Positions 35,926-44,515 of a stretch of DNA of 64,000 nucleotides are shown here, piece after piece. The DNA comes from Paenarthrobacter sp. DKR-5 (GTDB taxonomy: Bacteria; Actinomycetota; Actinomycetes; Actinomycetales; Micrococcaceae). Below the pieces are notes generated by a model. It was not told the origin of the DNA, did not search any database, and saw only the letters and a list, made by a program, of their open reading frames with translations. The stretch is from NCBI RefSeq assembly GCF_018531425.1, contig NZ_JAHBOI010000009.1:89310-153309 (forward strand), read 5' to 3'. Every line of letters starts with the position of its first letter. The stretch's first letter is position 1. Both the position numbers and the translations under genes were made by a program.

Positions 35926-36018
35926 AGTTCCTTAAGCGTGCCAGATTTTCGGAGCGAGGATTGTCCGCCTCCGCGGGTCCCGCCGAAGGATCATCAACGC
36001 CGGGCAAAGGTGGTTAGA

Positions 36019-36558
36019 GTGGACCTCATGGCCCATCCCGTACCGAGTGCGCCGAAGCGTACGCCATTGCCCTCGGCAATTGGCGGCCACGTCGCGCCTG
36101 CGGGCCATTCAATCATGCCGACCGTGGAGGAAATCTCGGCCGGAGGCGTGATCGTCGATACCTCCGATGACGAGCTGCGGGTCGCGATCATCGCCCGGCT
36201 GAACCGCGGAGGCCGGCTGGAATGGTGCTTGCCCAAGGGCCACCCCGAGGGGAACGAGAACAACCAGGAAGCGGCCATCCGGGAGATTGCCGAGGAAACC
36301 GGGATTGACGGGCACATCCTGGCACCCCTGGGCTCCATTGACTACTGGTTCACCGTCAGCGGCCACCGGGTGCACAAGACCGTGCACCATTTCCTGCTCC
36401 GCGCCACGGGCGGCGAACTGACCATCGAGAACGACCCCGACGCCGAGGCCGTCGACGTCGCCTGGGTGAAGATCGAGGACCTGGCCAAGAGATTGTCCTT
36501 CCCCAACGAGCGGCGCATTGCCGACCTGGCGAGGGATGTTCTCCCCGACTATCTCTGA
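36019..36558 (+). CDS. NUDIX hydrolase
   Basis: 179 residues from GTG 36019, chosen because AAAGG lies 8 nt upstream; ATG 36028 is a close alternative. The NUDIX box GHPEGNENNQEAAIREIAEETGI fits G-x5-E-x7-REUxEExGU exactly and includes the metal-binding glutamates. The protein hydrolyses a nucleoside diphosphate linked to another group, substrate unspecified. It is divergent from cca and followed by murJ after about 36 nt on the same strand, so it may be cotranscribed with it. The N-terminal 35 residues are low-complexity. Confidence 0.88.
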   Translation: MDLMAHPVPSAPKRTPLPSAIGGHVAPAGHSIMPTVEEISAGGVIVDTSDDELRVAIIARLNRGGRLEWCLPKGHPEGNENNQEAAIREIAEETGIDGHILAPLGSIDYWFTVSGHRVHKTVHHFLLRATGGELTIENDPDAEAVDVAWVKIEDLAKRLSFPNERRIADLARDVLPDYL

Positions 36559-36594
36559 GCCGCCTCCTTCGGGAGGGCAGCACCGGGTGAGAGC

Positions 36595-38547
36595 ATGAGA
36601 GCGATGTCAACAAAAACGGGTACACGCGGCGACGTGCGTTCGAGCGCCTTCATGGCCGCCGGAACGCTGCTTTCCCGCGTCCTCGGTTTCGTCAAAAGCT
36701 TCCTGCTGCTCGCAGCACTCGGCGCGGACGCGACGGTCACGGACACCTTCGTCAATGCCAACAACCTGCCCAACCTCATCTTCCTGTTGGTGGCCGGCGG
36801 TGTCTTCAACGCCGTGCTCGTCCCGCAAATCATCAAGGCCAGCCGCAGCCCGGACCGGGGCGCGGACTACGTCAGCCGTCTGCTGACGCTGGCCGTGCTG
36901 ATCCTGGCGGCCCTGACGGTCCTGGTCACCGCCGGCGCTCCGCTGGTCATCCGACTGACCACGCAGGGCTACTCGGATTCGCAGCTGGGGCTGGCGACGG
37001 CGTTCGGGTTCATCGTGCTGCCGCAGATCTTCTTCTACGGCCTGTACGCCCTGCTGACGCAGGTCCTCAACGCCCACGGCTCCTTCGTGGCCGCCATGTG
37101 GGCGCCCATCGTGAACAACCTTGTCGCCATCGCGGGCCTGGTCTTCTTCCTGGTGACCATGGGCAGCTACAAGCAGCACCCGCACACCATCGAAAGCTGG
37201 ACGCCGGCGCAGACGCTCCTGGTGGCGGGGACGGCAAGCCTCGGCGTCGTGGTGCAGACACTGCTGCTCGTGCTCCCGGTGCGTAAGCTGCGGCTGGGCC
37301 TGCGGCCCCGCTTCGGTTGGCGGGGCGTGGGCCTGGGGCAGGCCGCCAAGCTGGGCATCTGGACCCTGCTGACCGCCGTCGTCGGCCAGGGAACGTTTTT
37401 GTACATGATGAAGGTGGCGAGCATCCCGGGCGCCGAACGCCAGCGCCTGGACGAGGCCGGCCAGCATGCAGCGGCCGCGGGCATCGCCGGCCAGGGCGTG
37501 CTCGACGCGGCCACCCAGCTGTACATCCTGCCGCACTCCATCATTGCGCTGTCGCTGGCCACCGTCCTGTTCAACAGGATGTCGCACGCATCCCAGAACG
37601 GCGACCGACGCGAATTGCGCAGCACGTTCTCGCAGGGCCTGCGGACCATGGCCGTCGCCACCATCTTCGGCGCCGTCGCCCTCATGGTGCTCTCGGGCCC
37701 GCTCGGGAAGTTGTTCACCAACGGCGCCACAACGGGTGCGACGCTCGTGGGCCAGACGCTGGTCATCCTGGCCCTCAGCACCCCCTTCATGAGCGCAAAC
37801 TTCATGATGGCAAGAGTGTTCTACGCCAACGAGGATGCCCGCACTCCGTTCCGGATCCAGCTGTGGCTGGCCGGGTTCAACATCGTTGGTGCTTTCGCTG
37901 CCTCCCTGCTTCCGGTGCACTGGATCGTTTTCGGCATCGCCGCGCTGTACGCGGCCGGCAACATCCTGAGCGTGATCATCAGCGCGGGATATCTTCGCCG
38001 CCTCCTCGGGCACCTCGACGGCGACGTCGTCCTCCCGGCTCACCTGCGCATCGCAGCAGCGGCCACCATCTCCGCTGCCGCCGGAATGGGTATCCTGTGG
38101 CTCTTCGGGAGCTACCGCCCGGACGGCCTGCTCTGGCGCACCACGGGCGGGTTCTCCGGCAACCTTCTTGTGCTGGCCATCATTGCAGTGACCGGAACAG
38201 CCATGCTCGCGGTCTACGTGGTCGCGCTGAAGGCGCTGCGGGTACGTGAATTCGAGCAGCTCGCAGGGCCGCTGCTGGCGAGGTTCCGCCGCCGCGGGAC
38301 GGCCGGCGAAGAGCCGGTCTCCGGGGTACCGGCGGTCCCGTCGCAGCGCAGACGGGCCGAACCAAGCGACCTCACCGCGCAACTGCCGACCCTCTCGCAG
38401 ACGCAGGTGCCCATGTTCGCCGGGGGCCGCGAGGACGAGGCGGCCGTGGAAGCCGCCCCGCGCCGCCGCTCCGGACGGCGGCAGCAGCCGCCCCTTCCGG
38501 GGCGCCGCACCAACCAGGGAGCGCCCCGGACCGGGGGCCGGCACTAG
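36595..38547 (+). CDS. murJ: Lipid II flippase MurJ
   Basis: 650-residue MVF/MOP-superfamily protein with about 14 hydrophobic segments. Its N-terminal signature is SSAFMAAGTLLSRVLGFVKS, followed by the TFVNANNLPNLIFLL segment. It flips lipid II across the membrane for peptidoglycan synthesis. The C-terminal ~110 residues form a soluble basic tail rich in Arg, Pro and Gln that ends after residue 540 or so. Start may be ATG 36595 or ATG 36604. In mycobacteria the MviN protein fuses MurJ to a pseudokinase; here the pseudokinase is a separate gene directly downstream. Confidence 0.92.
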   Translation: MRAMSTKTGTRGDVRSSAFMAAGTLLSRVLGFVKSFLLLAALGADATVTDTFVNANNLPNLIFLLVAGGVFNAVLVPQIIKASRSPDRGADYVSRLLTLAVLILAALTVLVTAGAPLVIRLTTQGYSDSQLGLATAFGFIVLPQIFFYGLYALLTQVLNAHGSFVAAMWAPIVNNLVAIAGLVFFLVTMGSYKQHPHTIESWTPAQTLLVAGTASLGVVVQTLLLVLPVRKLRLGLRPRFGWRGVGLGQAAKLGIWTLLTAVVGQGTFLYMMKVASIPGAERQRLDEAGQHAAAAGIAGQGVLDAATQLYILPHSIIALSLATVLFNRMSHASQNGDRRELRSTFSQGLRTMAVATIFGAVALMVLSGPLGKLFTNGATTGATLVGQTLVILALSTPFMSANFMMARVFYANEDARTPFRIQLWLAGFNIVGAFAASLLPVHWIVFGIAALYAAGNILSVIISAGYLRRLLGHLDGDVVLPAHLRIAAAATISAAAGMGILWLFGSYRPDGLLWRTTGGFSGNLLVLAIIAVTGTAMLAVYVVALKALRVREFEQLAGPLLARFRRRGTAGEEPVSGVPAVPSQRRRAEPSDLTAQLPTLSQTQVPMFAGGREDEAAVEAAPRRRSGRRQQPPLPGRRTNQGAPRTGGRH

Positions 38548-38662
38548 CCCCCCGGCACCGTTGAATCAAGGGATCCGCACGCGCATCGGCTAGGATCAAT
38601 AGCTAACGCAGGTCGTCATTTTGCGGTACGCCCAGGCAACCGCACTGGCAAGGAGGAAACCC

Positions 38663-40249
38663 GTGGCCCACCCTATCGACGTCGGCTCCGTGCTCGGCGG
38701 GCGGTACAAAGTGACCGAGCAGGTGTTGGTCTCCCACGACCAGGACCTCGTGCTCGACGGTGTGGATCAGGTTCTGAATCGACCGGTGAGCATTCTTGTG
38801 GCCGGCCCGTCGAACGCGAGCCAGGTCTCGCAAAGCGCCCGGGAAGTTGCCACCGGCGAACGACCCGGGACCATGCAGATCCTGGACCTGGGGGTCAGTG
38901 ACGGAACGACCTACCTCATCACCAATCATGCCTCCGCAGCGGACCTGCTGGACCTCATCGTCGTGGACAACCCTCCCTATGTGGAGCCGTTCTTCACCGA
39001 CACGCTCGGCAGCGAGATCTTCGGCGAACCGCGCTCGACTGAACCTGAAATCTACGAAGACGACTACGCCGACGAGGAAGAGGAGGACCGCCCGTCCTTC
39101 CTCGAGCGTTTCGGCAGGGGCCGCACCGAGGCATCCCGCTCCGGACAGCAGTCCGGGCCGGCCGCCGGGGCCGCTGGAGCGGCCGCCGCCGCAGCCGGGG
39201 GTGCCGCCGCTTCCCGGCTTCCGGCGCCTCCCGCACCTCCGCAGCCGGCTCCGGCGCCAGCCCAGGCTGAACCCGCGGCCTTCAGGCAGGCTTCCTACCA
39301 GCAGACTGCGCCTCCCGCCCAGCAGGTTGGACGCCCGGCGGAGGCACCCACCGCCGCAGCTCCCCGCGTGCCGGATCCCACCGAGGCCAGCCGACCGGTG
39401 CCGCAGCAGGCGCCCCCGGCAGAGAAGCCGAAGGTTACTCTCTGGTCCAACGACGAGTACGACTCCACCGGCTATCCCCCCGAGGCTGGCGATGCTCCGC
39501 GCAAGGCCTCGAATTTCCCGGCCTCCGCCCGCAGCGCGCAGCCGATGTTCGACGACACCGAGGATGATTACGTCACCGATCCCGATGCCGAGCCGCGGTC
39601 CCGCCGGTGGCTCGTGGGCGGAATCATCGGCGTCATCCTTGTCGCCGCCCTGGTCTTTGCGTTCACGAACCTTGGCTCCCTTTTCTCCGGCAACAACACC
39701 GCTGCGAGCAACGGGCCCTCGGCTCCCCAGCAGACTCAGTCGGCGGCGGCCGGTCCCCAGAGCGCTGCGCCCACCTCGGCGCCGGCCAAGCCCACCGTCG
39801 CACCCGAGATAGTCAGTGCATCCCGGATCCCGACGCCCGGCACCGACATTTACTCCCAGTTCGACGGCGAGCTGCCCAAGATGATCGACGGGAACCCGGC
39901 GTCGTACTGGTCCAAGCTCGAATTCGCCTCGGCGGACTTTGGGGGCTTCGCCAAGAACCTCGTGGTTGCCATCCAACTCAAGCAGCCGTCCGACATCAGC
40001 AGCGTGGCCATCAGCCAGCTGGGAGGCAGCGGCGGCTCGTTCTCGATCCTCGTCAACGACAAGCCTTCCCTCGACGGCGCCAAGGAAGTGGCACGGAACA
40101 GCTTCACCGCTCCGGAGATCACGCTGCCCGTCTCCCCGTCGGCCAAGGGGCAGTACGTGATCATCAATGTCACCCAGCTTCCGAAGCTGCAGAACCCGCT
40201 GACCCAATACCCCTTCGGCCTGCGGATCGCGGAGGTCAAGGTCCAGTAG
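38663..40249 (+). CDS. Pseudokinase-like protein with TM segment and galactose-binding-like ectodomain
   Basis: 528 residues from GTG 38663, which follows AAGGAGGAAACCC. Residues 1-100 resemble a degenerate kinase N-lobe (GSVLGGRYKVTEQVL, then PVSILVAGP). A long acidic and proline/alanine-rich linker follows. A single membrane helix is near residue 317 (WLVGGIIGVILVAALVFAF). The ectodomain of about 150 residues (DGELPKMIDGNPASYWSK, then FSILVND) has a discoidin/galactose-binding look. This matches the C-terminal half of mycobacterial MviN, which regulates MurJ through FhaA. I infer it is the split-off regulatory half. Confidence 0.75.
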   Translation: MAHPIDVGSVLGGRYKVTEQVLVSHDQDLVLDGVDQVLNRPVSILVAGPSNASQVSQSAREVATGERPGTMQILDLGVSDGTTYLITNHASAADLLDLIVVDNPPYVEPFFTDTLGSEIFGEPRSTEPEIYEDDYADEEEEDRPSFLERFGRGRTEASRSGQQSGPAAGAAGAAAAAAGGAAASRLPAPPAPPQPAPAPAQAEPAAFRQASYQQTAPPAQQVGRPAEAPTAAAPRVPDPTEASRPVPQQAPPAEKPKVTLWSNDEYDSTGYPPEAGDAPRKASNFPASARSAQPMFDDTEDDYVTDPDAEPRSRRWLVGGIIGVILVAALVFAFTNLGSLFSGNNTAASNGPSAPQQTQSAAAGPQSAAPTSAPAKPTVAPEIVSASRIPTPGTDIYSQFDGELPKMIDGNPASYWSKLEFASADFGGFAKNLVVAIQLKQPSDISSVAISQLGGSGGSFSILVNDKPSLDGAKEVARNSFTAPEITLPVSPSAKGQYVIINVTQLPKLQNPLTQYPFGLRIAEVKVQ

Positions 40250-40370
40250 CGTCCCGGGCTTGAACGCCCGCGGCCGCGGACGGCGGAATATCCCCCACAG
40301 CGAACCCGTTGTGTGTAGTGGTCCGGCACCCGAGCCGTGACCAGATCAAGCAAGGAAGGCACTCGTCTAC

Positions 40371-41342
40371 GTGAGCACCCAGGTAGGGACGTCAGATGTA
40401 CGCGACGTCATCATTATCGGTTCCGGCCCGGCGGGCTACACTTCGGCGGTCTACACGGCCCGGGCGAACCTGAAGCCGCTGCTCATCGCCGGTTCCGTGA
40501 CTGCCGGCGGCGAACTTATGAACACCACGGACGTCGAAAACTTCCCGGGTTTCCCCGACGGCATCCTCGGCCCCGATCTGATGGAACAGTTCCAGAAGCA
40601 GGCCGAGCGATTCGGCACTGAGATCCTCTTCGACGACGTCACCTCTGTCGATCTTTCCGGAGCCGTCAAGTCCGTCACGATCGCCACCGGCGAGGTCTTC
40701 CAGGCACGCTCGGTCATCGTCTCGACCGGTTCGGCTTACCGGGAGCTCGGCCTGCCGGATGAGAAGCGTCTGTCCGGCCACGGGGTCAGCTGGTGCGCAA
40801 CCTGCGACGGCTTCTTCTTCAAGGATCAGGACATTGCCGTGGTGGGGGGCGGCGACTCCGCCATGGAGGAGGCACTCTTCCTCACCAAGTTCGCCCGCTC
40901 GGTCACGGTCGTACACCGTCGTGACACGCTGCGGGCCTCCAAGATCATGCAGGAGCGCGCCTTCGCTAACGAAAAGATCTCCTTTGTCTGGAACGCCGAA
41001 GTAATCGGCATCGACGGCGAGGACAAGGTGAGCGGCCTGCGCCTTAGGAGCCGCGAGGATAGCTTGGAAAGCGCTCTCCCGGTGACTGGCGTGTTTGTGG
41101 CAATTGGCAACGACCCACGCGTGGATCTGTTCCGCGGCGTCCTGGATCTCACCGCCGAGGGCACAATCGCTGTCGAGGGACGCTCCTCGCGCACCAGCAT
41201 CCCCGGCGTTTTCGCCGCCGGAGATGTCGTAGATCCAACCTACCGCCAGGCGATCACTGCCGCCGGCTCCGGCTGCGTTGCCGCCCTCGACGTCGAGCAT
41301 TACCTCGTCGACGAGCGGCAAGTCCAGCAGCCGGGCATCTGA
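40371..41342 (+). CDS. trxB: Thioredoxin-disulfide reductase
   Basis: 323-residue FAD/NADPH flavoenzyme. The FAD motif [15 protein letters not shown] starts near residue 15, the redox disulfide is CATC ([10 protein letters not shown] near 144), and the NADPH motif is [15 protein letters not shown] near 163. The GTG start is preceded by AAGGAAGG. It reduces the thioredoxin encoded 26 nt downstream. The trxB-trxA-cwlM order is common beside parAB in actinobacteria. Confidence 0.96.
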   Translation: MSTQVGTSDVRDVIIIGSGPAGYTSAVYTARANLKPLLIAGSVTAGGELMNTTDVENFPGFPDGILGPDLMEQFQKQAERFGTEILFDDVTSVDLSGAVKSVTIATGEVFQARSVIVSTGSAYRELGLPDEKRLSGHGVSWCATCDGFFFKDQDIAVVGGGDSAMEEALFLTKFARSVTVVHRRDTLRASKIMQERAFANEKISFVWNAEVIGIDGEDKVSGLRLRSREDSLESALPVTGVFVAIGNDPRVDLFRGVLDLTAEGTIAVEGRSSRTSIPGVFAAGDVVDPTYRQAITAAGSGCVAALDVEHYLVDERQVQQPGI

Positions 41343-41368
41343 AGCCAATATCAACGGAAGGAAAAGCT

Positions 41369-41695
41369 ATGAGCAACGCCAAGGATGTGACCGACTCCTC
41401 CTTCGAGGCTGACGTCCTCAAGGCCGAAAAGCCTGTCATCGTCGATTTCTGGGCGGAATGGTGCGGTCCTTGCCGCAAGCTGTCACCGATCCTCGATGAA
41501 ATCGCGTCGGAGTACTCTGACAAGATCGAAGTTGTGAAGGTGAACGTGGACGACAACCCCCGGGTTGCCTCGGAGTTCGGCATCACCTCCATTCCCGCCG
41601 TCTACCTTTTCCAGGGCGGCGAGAAGAAGATCTCTGTGGTGGGCGCTAAGCCGAAGCAGTTCTTCGAGAAGGAATTCGCTGACTACCTCAGCTGA
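41369..41695 (+). CDS. trxA: Thioredoxin
   Basis: 108-residue thioredoxin with the redox site WAEWCGPCRKL near residues 28-38, VDDNPRVASEFGITSIP (cis-Pro loop) and the typical fold length. It reduces protein disulfides using electrons from TrxB. Ribosome-binding site GGAAGGAAAAGCT. It ends 4 nt before the cwlM-like gene, which indicates cotranscription with trxB and cwlM. Confidence 0.96.
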   Translation: MSNAKDVTDSSFEADVLKAEKPVIVDFWAEWCGPCRKLSPILDEIASEYSDKIEVVKVNVDDNPRVASEFGITSIPAVYLFQGGEKKISVVGAKPKQFFEKEFADYLS

Positions 41696-41699
41696 GCCT

Positions 41700-42875
41700 G
41701 TGACCGATCAGTATGAAGGCAGAGTCCTCCAGCGAGGCGCTGTCGGCCGGCGCGTGGTAACCCTCCGCGAGAGGTTGCTCCGCGCCGGCGTTTCTGTTTC
41801 CTACCTGGCTCCCGAGACGGTCGAGAATCCGGCGGCCTTCGACGACCACGTGGATGCCGCGGTACGTGCTTTCCAACAGCTTAGGGGCCTCATTGTTGAC
41901 GGAGTGGTCGGCGGGGAGACGGAACGCGCGCTGACCGAAGCGCAGTTTCAGCTTGGTGACCGTGTCCTGTCCCTTCACGAGGAGATCGCACATCGGCTTC
42001 GTGGTGACGACGTAGCGGAGCTGCAACGCCAGCTTTCCCACCTGGGCTTCTATTACGGGCACATCGACGGCGAGTTTGGCCAGCGCACCTCACTCGCGGT
42101 CAGCGAACTGCAGCAAAATCTCGGTCTGCCGGTCAGCGGGGCGTGCGATTCGGAGACTATCGGCGCCCTCGCCAGAGTGAACCGTACGCTCACCCCGAGC
42201 AAAGCTTTCTCGCTCCGCGATTACGAACGGCTGCAGCAGGCCAGTTCCGCCCTACATGGGCGCGTGATTTCGATAGACCCCGCTCCCGCCGCCCGGTCCT
42301 ATGGGACAGCTGTGGACGGCACCCGGGAGACGTTCCGTATCGCACAGCGCTTGGCTGATGCTCTCCGGGCGTTTGGTGCCCGCGCGATCCTGAGCAGGGA
42401 TGCAGAGGAGCAGCCCACCCTTGCAGAACGGGTTTCCCGCATTGGCGCGAGCGGTGCCGGCATCAATCTCACTCTGCAGTGTGAATGGCACTCCAACCCC
42501 GCTGCCCAAGGCACTGCTTCCTTCTACTGGGGAGACGGCGCCACCGGTGACGCTCGCTCGGCCATCGGAGAGCGCGCCGCTGGGATCATTCACCGTGAGC
42601 TGGTCGCGAGAACCGGGATGACCGACCTCGGAACACACGGGCGTTCGTGGGACATCCTCCGTATTGCTTCGATGCCGTCGCTCTGCGTCGACCTCGGCTA
42701 CCTCAGCAGCCCACATGACTCGGACTTGCTCACTGACCCTACGTCGCAGGAGGTCATCGCGCATGCCGTCATGATTGGGCTTCAGCGCCTCTTCCTGCTC
42801 GAAGATGATGAGCAGGCGACGGGGACCATGCGCGTTGAAGATGTCATGCGCTACAACCCTCCTGGCGACTCCTGA
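41700..42875 (+). CDS. cwlM: CwlM-like peptidoglycan amidase-fold regulator
   Basis: 391 residues from GTG 41700. Two peptidoglycan-binding (PG_binding_1) repeats occupy about residues 15-75 and 92-150 (ELQRQLSHLGFYYGHIDGEFG), then an Amidase_3 domain at 180-365. The zinc histidine expected after DPG is missing (ISIDPAPAARSYG) and the second His region reads LTLQCEWHS, so hydrolase activity is doubtful. The acidic C-tail has Thr374/Thr376 (QATGTM). In mycobacteria CwlM is an inactive amidase that controls MurA after PknB phosphorylation; the gene order supports the same role here. No signal peptide. Confidence 0.85.
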   Translation: MTDQYEGRVLQRGAVGRRVVTLRERLLRAGVSVSYLAPETVENPAAFDDHVDAAVRAFQQLRGLIVDGVVGGETERALTEAQFQLGDRVLSLHEEIAHRLRGDDVAELQRQLSHLGFYYGHIDGEFGQRTSLAVSELQQNLGLPVSGACDSETIGALARVNRTLTPSKAFSLRDYERLQQASSALHGRVISIDPAPAARSYGTAVDGTRETFRIAQRLADALRAFGARAILSRDAEEQPTLAERVSRIGASGAGINLTLQCEWHSNPAAQGTASFYWGDGATGDARSAIGERAAGIIHRELVARTGMTDLGTHGRSWDILRIASMPSLCVDLGYLSSPHDSDLLTDPTSQEVIAHAVMIGLQRLFLLEDDEQATGTMRVEDVMRYNPPGDS

Positions 42876-42895
42876 GGATCCTTAAGCCGGCGAAT

Positions 42896-42927
42896 GACCC
42901 CTGTTTCACGTGAAACAGGGGTCTTTT
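42896..42927 (+). terminator. cwlM terminator whose hairpin is a parS site
   Basis: GACCCC (42896-42901), the perfect 16-bp parS TGTTTCACGTGAAACA (42902-42917) and GGGGTC (42918-42923) make a 28-bp palindrome, followed by TTTT. It is 20 nt after the cwlM stop. It works both as a ParB-binding centromere site in DNA and as an intrinsic terminator in RNA. Confidence 0.8.
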
Positions 42928-43251
42928 GCTTTCCTTTCCACAGACCTTTCCCCAGACTGTGTATTACGGCTCCTAGTTATCCCCAGGTTGATCCTCTCGG
43001 TCGAGCCCTTTTGCAGCCTACGGAGCACTTTGGGCGCATCCCGGATCGTACAGACTGACTTCTATCCCTCGAAGCAGCGGCCACGATCATCTCGACGGGC
43101 CGAGTACCCGGTCGGGGCGGCTGCCGTTCCTAGGGCGACCGCCCGCCGTTCGACAACCGGCGGCACTAATCGATCTTTGTCCCGCCCGAGAGGGCTTCCG
43201 CCGTTTAGCGACGAGGTCGCCGACTGGCTCCGTATCCTCTCGCTGTCGCTG

Positions 43252-43267
43252 GGTTTCACGTAAAACG
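43252..43267. other. Degenerate parS-like site
   Basis: GGTTTCACGTAAAACG matches the parS consensus TGTTTCACGTGAAACA at 13 of 16 positions. ParB binding is possible but likely weak. Confidence 0.45.
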
Positions 43268-43692
43268 GTCTGCCGCGCGAGCGGGATTCCGTCGCTAAAA
43301 GTCAGACCTGAAGCACTGGGCGCCCCTCGGCAACGACGGCCGCGCATTCCGCACAGCGCCGATCTCACTACGCATCAACAGAAATCACCCGCCAACCGAC
43401 AGACGCGGTCAGCACCGACTTCCCGACACGTCCCGCCGCACCATACCGGGCGGAAGCGGCACCGGGCTGAGCCGGGAAATACACGTGGTTGGGAACGATG
43501 CCCGCGCCCACATTCGGTCCGTCTTCCCACAACTTCTCTCCTTCCTGCCGGCGCAGTCAGAGGGAACCACCGTTCAACGAATGGCCGTAGCGCCGAGCAC
43601 GGGCGCTCGGGCCGGCGCGTGGCAGCCCGCACAAGCGAACGCAGATGCGCTTCTTCCTCGTACGCGCCATTTTCGGTGACGTACTCCGCTCT

Positions 43693-43708
43693 TGTTTCAC
43701 GTGAAACC
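43693..43708. other. parS site
   Basis: TGTTTCACGTGAAACC matches the parS consensus at 15 of 16 positions. Confidence 0.75.
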
Positions 43709-43830
43709 GAGCCGCGGGAACGCGGGCGTGTGCGCTCGGTTGCCAACCCAGGGACAGGCGCGGCGAAAACCTGCATCAAGACGGGCCGCTCGCCGATTGG
43801 GCTAGCCGCAACAGGCCGGACCGCAAGGCC

Positions 43831-43859
43831 AATGCGGTCACGATCACTTGGACCGCATT
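43831..43859. other. Inverted repeat in the parS region
   Basis: AATGCGGTC (43831-43839) pairs with GACCGCATT (43851-43859) around an 11-nt loop. No T-tract and no gene end are next to it. Purpose unknown. Confidence 0.3.
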
Positions 43860-43881
43860 AGCACCTGCAGACTGCAGAGCT

Positions 43882-43897
43882 CAGTTCACGTCAAACC
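43882..43897. other. Weak parS-like site
   Basis: CAGTTCACGTCAAACC retains the core TTCACGT and matches parS at 11 of 16 positions. Possibly a decayed copy. Confidence 0.25.
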
Positions 43898-44086
43898 ACA
43901 CGGGAGGCCACCAGCGCATCGCGACCCGCACACCGACCACCCGCCGTCTCCGGCCTTGCGGTCGAGTGGGACAGGCCGCCCAGGGCACCCCCGCCGCGGC
44001 GTCCGCGGGGCTACCAAAACACGAGCGCGGAACTCGAGTGCTGAATACCGCCCCGCCGGGCCGCACACCCTGGGGTGCGGGAACTC

Positions 44087-44102
44087 CGTTTCACGTGCAA
44101 CG
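44087..44102. other. Degenerate parS site
   Basis: CGTTTCACGTGCAACG matches parS at 13 of 16 positions, with the central TTTCACGTG intact. Confidence 0.45.
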
Positions 44103-44463
44103 CCTCCGTGCACTAGGACAGACCCGGTCACCGCCGAGGACCGCTTGCCCGTGGCCCCAACGGGTTCAGCGTCGCAAATGGCGCCTTCGGCGGCGCGACA
44201 CTACGAGCAAAGCCAGAGGCGCCCTCAGACCGATAGCCGACCTTGGCACCAGCTCAGTCCAGGTGTACCCGCCACGGGTGGTCGAGGAGGCGGGCAAGTC
44301 ACACCGGTTTGCCCGCGTCGCCCTCAACCTGCGCCGAGGAACACCTCAATCAGTGGTCATTGCTCAACACAACCCGTACACCACCTGGTCAACCGAACGG
44401 TGCGCCTGCGGCACCGCTCTTTTCGTAATCTGCAAACTGGCAACGTAACGAACGGTTGGCACA

Positions 44464-44498
44464 AAAAGGCGGCCCTGTTTCACGTGAAACAGGGCCGC
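44464..44498 (-). terminator. parB terminator whose hairpin is a parS site
   Basis: The perfect parS TGTTTCACGTGAAACA (44476-44491) is flanked by GCGGCCC and GGGCCGC to make a 30-bp perfect palindrome (44469-44498). On the minus strand it is followed by C then TTTTT, giving a classic intrinsic terminator 17 nt after the parB stop. Confidence 0.85.
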
Positions 44499-44515
44499 GC
44501 TGAAACCACTACTCG

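Larger units (their letters stand above)
42876..44515. other. Gene-free parS-bearing region between cwlM and parB
   Basis: About 1.64 kb. The open frames here lack ribosome sites and recognisable protein patterns and overlap each other on both strands, so I call no gene. It holds the two perfect parS sites at its edges, one near-perfect and three degenerate copies inside, and a 9-bp hairpin at 43831-43859. Confidence 0.55.

Noticed and set aside
36607..38544. 645-codon frame antisense to murJ
   Set aside because: High-GC antisense shadow with no ribosome site; murJ on the other strand has clear homology.
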